A stretch of DNA of 64,000 nt from positions 1 to 64,000 of the forward strand of contig VDFB02018351.1 in the NCBI GenBank assembly GCA_007258455.2, in the 5' to 3' direction. Source of the DNA: Sequoia sempervirens (lineage: Eukaryota > Streptophyta > Pinopsida > Cupressales > Cupressaceae). This document shows, in pieces, positions 55,800 to 64,000 of the stretch (positions are counted from its first letter, which is position 1; each line of letters starts with the position of its first letter). The position numbers were made by a program, and so were the translations under genes. Below the pieces are notes generated by a model, which saw only the letters and a program-made list of their open reading frames with translations, ran no database searches and had not been told where the DNA came from.

Positions 55800-57640
55800 A
55801 TGAAACAAGTAATCTAAAATTTGTAGTAATGGATTTGATGGGATGAAAATCATACCTTACTATATTAGGAACTAATGGATGTGGTTTTGAACAAGAAAAC
55901 AATATATATGATATCCAATTTATTGCTATAATATGTTAATAAGAAACTAATTAAGTGCGAAAGTTATCTCATAACTGAAAATAGTTCTAATCGTGGCACA
56001 TGTTGACAAAATACTATCTAAGTATTTTCTGATTGTATTGAGGAATATTTCAAGCATTTACCCTAACACTCAAACAAATGGATAATGCAAAAAAATTTAG
56101 ACAAGAGATTCTTCGTTTATATGATCATATTTTCCAAGTAGACTTATCAAGAGACTAGTGACATATTTTACATGGAATACTCTTATATTATGTATTTTTA
56201 ATCTAAAAGTTACATATGTCAATGAGAATGGACAAATAGTTTGATAACCATAAGTCATTCCAAGATACTACATAAAGATGGTGATTAAAAATAAAATATC
56301 CATTTTTGATGTTATATAACATTCAACTTCAATAAGTCGTCAAGGCACTTGCATGTAGGGGCTTGAACAGCATCCCCATCCTAATGCCTACCCCTACACC
56401 CACATCCACATCTTGAGATGACTATATTTACTTATAATATAGCTGCAGTCTTATCAATTTACTCTCATAACCTGATTTGAAATGGCACCCCCACACTTGT
56501 ACCACTGTGCCTCTAAATGAAATACATGCATTTCAAATATCAATATGTGTGAAGATGCCTTACAGTGACACTCCTATAATGAAATGCTCATAATTTACAC
56601 GCATTAACTGGTTTTAAGTCTCCTTAAAAGGATTTTGCATTTAGTTTTGCAATAAAATTTAATCAATTAGGCGTAATGTCTTTCCCATTTATAATAAATA
56701 AGGTGAAATTATTGGAAGACCACCATCCATGTTTGTTAGTGTTTTAATTTTTCTTTTACAGGACAACACAAAATCGAACAATGTATACCATAGAACTATT
56801 CTTTAAATTAGGAGGAGAAACCCCCTAAGTTCTAACTAGTCCTAAAACTAAATTAAACTGACCCTAGACTAAAATTATAGACAAGATATATAAATATGTA
56901 CACTATACAAGATTTCACTAAAAACACTTGCATGACTGAAGATATTTAATGCCTATGATTTTGCCTTAGATACATACAGCAGACTATTAACAGCCATGTT
57001 TTGCAAGCAAAATTTAGCTATTGAATGGAAAAGAAATTACTAATTTAAACACACAAATGACACCTTCATTCAAGCTGGCTAAAAGAAAGATGAGCTATTC
57101 AATGAAAACAAGGATTTGAAAAGAATAACACATAAATTGACAACAAATGATTTCAAGAATTAAGTAGTTAAGCTATATACAAAGCTACAACCTAAGTAGA
57201 TGATTTTTCCAATACAAAAACTAATGCTACAATCTATATTCAATTCAATTCATGAAATTCTAAACACAAGTTTAACAACAACTTCAACTTATATAATAAT
57301 TTTTGCAACATAAGTGTAGCATCAATTCTCATTAAGAATGTTTTGTGTATAGAGAACTTATTATTAGATTACATTGAATATGAGTTTAGAGATTTGAGAA
57401 TAAATATCCCAAAAAGAAATGTTCTAAAGACCTCACCTAAAGTTATAAAAAAGGTAGAAAGAAAAGAAACTTTAAAAGCAAATCTATCTAAAAAATAATA
57501 ATAAAATAAAATGGCCTATAACTAGGTTCTTATTGAATATCTGGAAATAAAACATTGGAAATGTGATTGCTAGAATTATCCATTGCTAAAAATTTACATG
57601 AGTGACTCCATGATTTTGATGAAGCTTTTCTTGTTCAAAA
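55800..57640. other. AT-rich non-coding DNA, probable intron of the ABCC fragment
   Basis: No ORF, repeat family or exon similarity is visible. It starts right after the acceptor of exon 55791. NBD1 exons expected upstream are not found here. It could be a long intron. Confidence 0.35.
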
Positions 57641-57654
57641 CATGGTAATACCCA

Positions 57655-57760
57655 TAGTTGTAAAACTCGGACTCGGCAATTACTCGGCAAGCACAATTTT
57701 TTTAAAAACTCGGGACTTGGCAAAAACTTCGGGAAAAAATCGACAATTTTATCAAACATT
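57655..57760. repeat. 'actcgg' repeat block, possible non-autonomous element end
   Basis: 'gtaaaactcggactcggcaattactcggcaagc' words with 'actcgggacttggcaaaaacttcggg' nearby. Unlike the surrounding AT-rich sequence and repetitive. It may be an end of a DNA element that contains the minisatellite to its right; no partner end was found. Confidence 0.3.
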
Positions 57761-57876
57761 TTAAACTACATAAATTTTTAAAATATTCTTTAAAAACACA
57801 TATTACTAAATTTGTAGAACACATTATTGATTTCCATCATATACAAATCAAAATTAGAGTTTAATACATATCATAG

Positions 57877-58020
57877 GCCCTAATGGGGTTGAGGGGAAAC
57901 ACCCTTCATGGGGGTTTGGGGGCAACACCCCCAATGGGGTTGAGGGGCAGCACCCCTCATGGGGGTTTGGGCAACACCCCCAATAGGGTTGAGGGGCAGT
58001 ACCCCTCATGGGGGTTTGGG
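57877..58020. repeat. GC-rich minisatellite with internal inverted repeats
   Basis: A unit of about 50-54 bp ('aatggggttgaggggcagcacccctcatgggggtttgggg' type) is repeated about three times. Each unit contains GGGTT/AACCC-like and ggggtgctg/cagcacccc complementary parts. Copy F is inserted in it, and the array continues at 62678-62715 ('aacacccccaacaaggtcaggga'). Confidence 0.7.
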
Positions 58021-58967
58021 GACTGTTGATGTGTTTTTCGTGACCGCACCAACACAAAATAAAGTTGCCAACGGCTACCCTATTCTCTCTTGATCAAAGT
58101 ATCCAGCACGCTAAGATTGCGAGAGAGTTCGTGCGTTCAACTCCAAGGTTCCTTCTAGACGGTGGATAGTCTCAGTTGGTTCGATGTGATTTGTTGGTAT
58201 TTCAAGGGGACTTACGCAATTGTTCCGTAGCGGACAACAGACAACAGATTAAAGGGTTTCACGTGGTTCGAATGATTTGGCAAGTAAGTGCAAGTTTCCT
58301 AACACTAACCACAAATGAACTGAATTTAAATGAGTGCAGGGATAAGAGATGCTATAATTCTACTCTGAGGTGTGGGACATGGCAATCAATTCTCGCAGAC
58401 TTCAACCGGGCTTTGCTTTGCCTCGCTTCACACAGCTTCCACAAAACCATTGCAATCTTCAGAGGAGTAATCAAAGGTATTCAAATCATGATTAGCATGA
58501 AGACACCATCACAACAACGCATGCCAACAGGTAAACCATAATCGAAGTTAAGTTCACAATGTTCCAGTTTACCATGCAAGGCCAACCCACCGTCAGCGAG
58601 CCCGCTAGTGGTATGGATAAGTGACGTTTTGTTCAAATTAAGCACCACATTCCACAATTACCAACTACTTGCATGAAATGAATATCTACTTTACTTTGAG
58701 CTACTTCAAAATTCTAAGTGAATTAGAAGGACGAAGAAGCCTCGCTAGCTACTCACAACAAAAGAAGAGATCATCATCAACGAAAACTCTTTTTATTGAG
58801 AGAGTGTTCACAACAACTTCCTACAAAGTATTCAAATGGAAGACTTTCCTTCCTTTTCAATCTAAGCTACACTATCAGACTATGCTACTTTCTATTCTAT
58901 CAATCTCCCTCTATTCCTTCTTTGCTACTCTAATCTCTAATAATTTACAAATGAGGGGGGATGCCCC

Positions 58968-58974
58968 TTTTATA
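58968..58974 (-). promoter_or_regulatory. TATA box of copy F
   Basis: TATAAAA on the minus strand followed by GGGGCATCCCCCC and 'tcatttgtaa'. Same position as in the other copies. Confidence 0.62.
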
Positions 58975-59296
58975 GTTGGCCCAATCCAACGGACGGCTTA
59001 GATTCAATTACAATGAAGGGCTCAGATTGAGCCACATAAACCCTAACCCTTAAAACCGCCACCAAGAAGAGTGGGGGAATAAATGAGCAATTAATGTCCA
59101 CCATCCTTCTAGAAGATTCCTGTCCATAGACGCATTCGCATTGTTCTTGTTCTTCTTTTTGACTACAAATTGGATGAGTCTGATCATCATGGCTTTTGTT
59201 TCTTGGACTGGTATGGCAAGTACGTTCTCGATCTGACTTCAAGGCGGCAACTTCTTTCTTCCGCTCGATGATGATTTTCTTCTCAACTGACATTCT

Positions 59297-59473
59297 CTAA
59301 CTCTGAACTGCATGAGGATGATTATTTCTCCACCCCTGATCCTGAAGAATTTTCTTATCTTGGACTCGAGCATTTCTTCCAACATGCAACTTTTCTTCTT
59401 TCGAGGTTGAAATGTAGTCTTGGAGTATTTGCTCCATAACTTCAATTCCTCCCACTCTGGTTCCGATGTTCAT
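59297..59473 (-). CDS. 58-aa cassette ORF directly after a splice acceptor in copy F
   Basis: The ATG at 59473 lies one base after 'tttgtttgcag'. The frame runs 58 codons (MNIGTRVGGIEVMEQILQDY... to ...NNHPHAVQS) to TAG at 59297-59299. Homologous, mutated versions are in copies A, C and D, at the position where copies B and E carry the large coding region. The peptide is charged, with no signal or membrane segment. Whether it is a protein or an exon of a longer transcript is not known. Confidence 0.45.
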   Translation of the reverse strand: MNIGTRVGGIEVMEQILQDYISTSKEEKLHVGRNARVQDKKILQDQGWRNNHPHAVQS

Positions 59474-60419
59474 CCTGCAAACAAAGGAAGAGCATTAAAA
59501 AAATTTATAATATGAATCCATTTTACTCACCTAATATCCATGTTTTGATCTCCAATGTCCATCATTTTTCTCTAGCCTACTTTCACTTTCTCCATAACTT
59601 TCAACATCTGTGTGCTAGGGCGCATATCATTTTGATGTTTGTGTCTCCAACAATGCCTTGGGAAGACCTTTCACGTACTCTTCTCAGGAACCTTGAGGGC
59701 GTATTTGAGAGCTTGATGCTTGTGACTTAGACATTTTAGCCAACTTTCTTCAAGGGCACATTTGGAGCCTTGTCATTTCATTTTCTTTGCCTTAGACAAC
59801 TTTCAACTTCCTTCTCTATGATGGGCACGTTTGACTCAGACAAGTCCTTAGAATTTTCATCTGCCCTGAAGGCGAGTTTAGAGGGTGTTGTTTGATTTCT
59901 CTCTACCCTAGAAAATTTTCCAACCAAAATGATATCCCCCCTTTTTTCCTTAGCCAAATTTCCAACCCATCTACCTTAGAAATAATTTATTTCTTCTAGA
60001 AAATTCATCAACCAAGCGCCCAAGTGAAATTTCCATCTTAAAGTCCTTGGCAAGGTGTGAAAAGTTTCAAAATCATCTCCTTGTCGAAGATATCCAGTAC
60101 CTAGAAGAAAATTCCCCTCAAAAAGCGTTGAATTCATGTGTCTACAAACGAAGGGGTACATTTAATTTTTGAATTTTAACCTTAGAAAAATATTTTGCCA
60201 TCAAATTTATTCTCATTCTTCATCTCTGGGCGTATTTTCCTTGCTCTGCCTTGACAATTTTCATCAACCTCATGAACCTGGCACATTCTGACGCCTTTGC
60301 CAATTTTATCCATGCCTCAGTGATTTTCATCACCTCACTCAAGCCTAGGCATATTCCTCTAAAGGTGAAATTTTATGCCCTAGAAAAACTTTAAATATCA
60401 TCACCAACATGGGCACATA

Positions 60420-61210
60420 TGAGAGGTCTAAGAGGAAATTTTAAATACCTTAGACAATTTTCACAGAGCTAACACCTTCAATATCCTTGGGCGCATTTTA
60501 CATACTGAAGAGGATTTAACTTCCAACGCCTTAGTCACTTTTCCTTCACACCTCTAGAGATGGGCGCATATAGGGGGTCTAGGAGGATTTTCAACACTTA
60601 GCATATTTTTCTTCACACTCCATAGCCTAGCAAGTTGGGCACATATGGGACCCCAAGGAGGACTTTCACACTTAACAACTTTTTCAACATCCTTCAAAGC
60701 AAGATGACATGGGCACATTCAAGGGGGTAAGGAGGAATAACCCAACGCCTTGGTAAACTTTTCTTTGATGCCTCTTGAGATGGGCGCATTTTGAAGGTCA
60801 AGGAGGAATTTTGACTTCAACGCCTTAAAGCCTCCTCCAACCTCTTCTACATTGAGCGCATATGCAAGGTGGTGAAGGAATTTCCACCAACTTTTCTCCT
60901 TTTCCCTGTCATTTTGGGCGCATTTGGGGGGTCATGCAAGAATAAGCCAACACTTAGAATATTCCCCATCACCATCTTGAGATGAGGGCGCATTTAGGGG
61001 CTCAAGCAGGAACTTTGACTTGCCTTGGAAACTTTTCTCAACCTCACTTCATAACAGAGCGCATTTAGGGGGGTCCAGCAAGAACTTCTTCAGACTCAGA
61101 AAATTTTTATCACCTCTATTTCTCCTTGAGGGCGCATTTGAGGGTATGAGCAGGAATTTCCAAACTTGAAACTTTTTCCATCTGCCAGTCTCATCTTGGG
61201 CGCATTTCAC
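60420..61210 (-). repeat. ATGCGCCCA array in copy F
   Basis: Seen on the plus strand as GGGCGCAT near 60490, 60563, 60781, 60850, 60916, 60987, 61059, 61131 and 61197, about 65-75 bp apart. 'gggcacat' variants near 60413, 60635 and 60712 are CpG-loss forms. Confidence 0.7.
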
Positions 61211-62677
61211 AGGGGGTGAAGGAAATTTCTCAAACTTACACATTTCTCTGGCTTGCTCGCTCCTATTTTACTATATTTAGTAAGCCCTTTGATTTTCATA
61301 CCTCTAAAGCTTGGATTGATCTGAAATTTCAACCACAAGATCTTCATGACCAAGTTGATCTGTTCACACTGCCATCTCGTGTTGACTTGCTATTTATAGC
61401 ATGTTTTTGGAGGTGTTTTACTATTTATAGTAACTGCCTGTTTTCAGGTGTTCTGCAACTCCGTTTAACTTGAAATCTGAATGACATGATCCTCATGGGT
61501 TAACTTGTCTGTTCACACTGGCACCTGCTGCTGACTTACTATTAATAGCCTGTTTCATAAATGCCTTACTATAAATAGTAAGTGCTCAAATTGCCTTCAA
61601 ATTTCACCAGTGGATAGCTTGAAAGATACTGATCGCAGTGGGATACACTAGTTTTCGGAAATTCTGGCATTTGACCCCCCATTTTGGGTCCCGAAGCTGG
61701 AAACCCTAATCTAATTTGCATGTTGCTCAAACGATCTTCGTTTGACCCCGTTTTTGTTGCATGTCGGTTCGTTTGTGATACTGAAGTGTTGGGGGGGGCT
61801 GCAAGAGTGAATCTGCTAAAAATAGTAAGTCCCCAAAAAAGTGACCAACTCTATTTGTATGTCATATCACTGTGTAGCTCATGAAAAACCCATAAAGAAT
61901 AACCTGACATGCACTAAAAAGTCCTACATGCAAACCCTAAAAATAGCCTCTGAAGACAGCTCTTGAAAAAGGTCTTGATCCTGGTTTGCATGTCACATCA
62001 CTGCGAAGCTTTTGAAAAACCCACAAAGAATATCCAGACATGCGTAGAAAATTCCAACATGCAAACCCTAAAAATAGCCTCTGAAGGCTGAGTTCTGAAA
62101 GTTATCATCTCATCTTGCATGTTATACCATCGTGTAGGTCTCAGAAAACCCAGAAATATTCTCCAAACATGCAATGAAAAACTTCACATGCAAACCCTAA
62201 AATCAACTCCTGAAGGTGATACTTGCTAAAAATAGAAAGTTGTCGGATCTGGCTCAAATTTTGCAAAGAAGTAGTTTAAGGTGCTCTGGATGCAATGTAG
62301 CAGTTAGAACTTCAAAAGGTGCTGAGAAAACGTCCCAAATTAGGCACTTACTAATAGTAGGTTGTCAGAATCTAATGAAATTTTGTTGGGGACCTACTAG
62401 AAGCTTACTGACTGCAATGCCAAGCCCAAACTTCAGATCACTTACTCCATTTGACTTCAAACTAACCAAAAGATAGCAAACCCTAATTCTCATACTTCGC
62501 CAAAATTCCACGTTTAAGCTCAAAGACGGGCACATCCCCAGAAAGGCAGATAGCAGGAAGAGACACACAGAGAGAGAGAGAGAGAGACAAACCAAAGCCA
62601 AAAGACGAGGAACGGAGAAAAAATTAGGGGGGGCCCATTTTGAATGGGGTGATGTGTGAAAAGGTTACAACAGGGAC

Positions 62678-62950
62678 AACACCCCCAACAAGGTCAGGGA
62701 CAGAGTCCCTGCCCCCAAGCCCAAATTAAGACCATTGAAACCACACAAACCTTCATGCCACATGCCACTTTCACAATTCTATCACTTAAGAACGAAATTA
62801 TGTGTATGGCACTTTTTTGTTTGTAAAAATGTTTTAAAAACCATATTAAATTAAATTACACAAATAAAATTAATTTTTAAAACACTAAAAAAAATTTTAA
62901 AATATAATTTCAAATAATTGAATAAAATTTAAAAGTTATAATTTAAATTA
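62678..62950. other. Minisatellite remainder and AT-rich DNA
   Basis: The first ~40 bp continue the minisatellite broken by copy F. The rest is AT-rich with no gene or recognisable repeat. Confidence 0.35.
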
Positions 62951-62959
62951 CATTATACT

Positions 62960-63480
62960 AATATGATTATTATTATTATTATTATTATTATTATTTTAAA
63001 AAAGGAGTAAAAAAATTATTGAATATCAGATAAGAACATTACAACAAAAACCAAGGGTCACAACCCTGAACACCAACAAGAACCAACCCAAAACTAGAAA
63101 AACAAAAACAACAATCTCAATACATATTCCTATCATCTTCAACGAACAGATCCAAATCCTGATGTAACTCAGGGGAGACATGAACCAGTCTTCCACCTTC
63201 TAGTCACCTTCATGCTCCGAGGCCCATTTGGCCAAACAGTCAGCAACCCGATTCCATTCCCTTGGGATGGGAACAAAAGACACCTCCTCCATCAAAGAAC
63301 TAACCTGAAGAATCCTCTGAACCACAGAAGCCAACTGCCAATTAATATCCGATATCTTCCACCCATTCAACAAATTAATCAAGACCTGCGAATCAGCTTC
63401 ACAGATAATCTTCCTCCAGCCCAAAGCAAGAGCACTCTCAACAACATAAAGAATTGCCAAACCCTCCATAAAATTAACAG
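62960..63480 (-). mobile_element. 5'-truncated L1-type LINE tail with RNase H
   Basis: The minus-strand frame 63469-63200 reads 'YVVESALALGWRKIICEADS', 'LINLLNGWKI' and 'VPIPREWNRVADCLAKWASE', a plant LINE-type RNase H C-terminus. A 3' UTR follows, ending in (AAT)n at about 62962-62996, a typical simple tail. Sequence upstream of about 63480 does not continue the frame, consistent with 5' truncation on insertion. Confidence 0.75.
62962..62996. repeat. (ATT)n microsatellite
   Basis: About ten ATT units, which form the LINE tail on the minus strand. Confidence 0.85.
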
Positions 63481-63536
63481 TCTACAACCCTTCATGGACA
63501 GAGAAAAGAAAGATTGCGGGCAGAATCACGCCAGCT

Positions 63537-64000
63537 TTGTCATGTCCCTTCTCATTGACATCTCCGGTCTGGTTGGCTATCACGACCCTCTTAGGCGATG
63601 GGCGGATAGAGGTCACTTGAGTGGCTCGACCGGTTCTTGAGTTTGATGTTAGTCTTCGTTCGGGCTCGATGAGCACGGGGAATTGCTATTTTTAGCCGGT
63701 TCTGGCGGTGTGATAGGACCCTTTTAGCGGTATGAGATTGGCGGCGTTGATCGCCGGTGTTATTATTGAGCGAACGTTCATCGGTTGAAATGTGGGAGAA
63801 ATATTAATATTTAATTGTATTAATTAAATATTAATTATTTAATGATTATAATATAAAGTTATAATATTAAATTATAGTGATTCTTCTTGAGGGGTGCGCC
63901 ATCATCAGAAGGGGTCATTTTGGCATTTAAATTTATATTAAAATATTTGGCTGAGACTATGGAGAAATTAAAAGATTAAAAGTCAAATATTAATTAAAAA
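63537..64000 (+). repeat. Possible start of another gypsy LTR (runs off the window)
   Basis: 'tgtcatgtccc' at 63537 resembles the TGTGATGTCCC start of the chromovirus LTR. A CG-rich part and then an AT-rich 'attaattaaatattaatta' part (63800-63870) follow, as in those LTRs. No second LTR is visible, so this is tentative. Confidence 0.35.

Larger units (their letters stand above)
58024..62672 (-). mobile_element. TGTTG...CAACA unit, copy F (4.6 kb), best preserved short form
   Basis: Plus-strand ends TGTTGATGTG at 58024 and GGTTACAACA at 62672, flanked by GGGAC at 58019-58023 and 62673-62677. On the minus strand: CTA-W4-TAG boxes (about 62230 down to 61270), an ATGCGCCCA array (about 61205 down to 60420), the conserved block near 60150, splice acceptor at 59475, cassette ORF 59473-59297, TATA box 58968-58974, U5-like tail. 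Its clean target duplication suggests a relatively young insertion. No gag or pol. Confidence 0.88.

Overview
This is a plant nuclear window from a large, repeat-rich genome. Evidence is spliced genes with canonical GT/AG introns, plant-type Ty1/copia and Ty3/gypsy elements, an L1-type LINE, a hAT transposon and a plant ABCC transporter fragment. The multi-kilobase LTR-like units and deep nesting would suit a gymnosperm, but that is inference; no species marker is visible. Almost the whole window is transposable elements inside other elements, and I see no complete intact host gene.

Layout. 1-452: leader-like remnant of an LTR element. 458-24798: one decayed Ty1/copia element (TSD ATCAC) interrupted by three insertions: a TGTTG...CAACA unit at 2737-15818 (TSD ATAGG) that itself carries a second unit at 7549-15739 (TSD ATACT); an unrelated ~3.3 kb LTR at 17383-20699; and a third unit at 21293-24687 (minus, TSD GTTCT) inside the copia 3' LTR. 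About 24.9-33.6 kb: a hAT transposon (minus) whose transposase is split by another unit at 26777-31104 (TSD AATCC). 33.7-36.2 kb: decayed L1 LINE (minus). 36.4-39.2 kb: LTR end and gag/protease of a gypsy element, cut by a unit starting at 39241. 43951-51265: a nearly complete chromodomain Ty3/gypsy element with two LTRs, tRNA-Met-type PBS and polypurine tract. 51.3-53.5 kb: LTR fragments. 54.0-55.8 kb: five well-spliced exons of an ABCC (MRP) transporter, minus strand, with a 304-bp tandem duplication copying one exon. 57.9-62.7 kb: a GC-rich minisatellite split by a further unit at 58024-62672 (TSD GGGAC). 62.9-63.5 kb: 5'-truncated LINE tail. 63.5-64 kb: possible start of another LTR.

The most interesting signal is the TGTTG...CAACA family, with six copies in 64 kb. 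Five have both ends and 5-bp target duplications, so they behave like giant solo LTRs of 3.4 to 8.2 kb. From 5' to 3' each carries a block of MEF2-type CArG boxes, an array of ATGCGCCCA motifs at roughly 70-bp spacing, a variable coding cassette after a splice acceptor, a TATA box with a GGGGAGTCCCC hairpin, a polyadenylation region and a U5-like tail. Two copies carry a coding region of about 1,100 codons in the U3-like position; another carries a 58-aa open cassette there. A regulated LTR that encodes its own spliced protein would be unusual.
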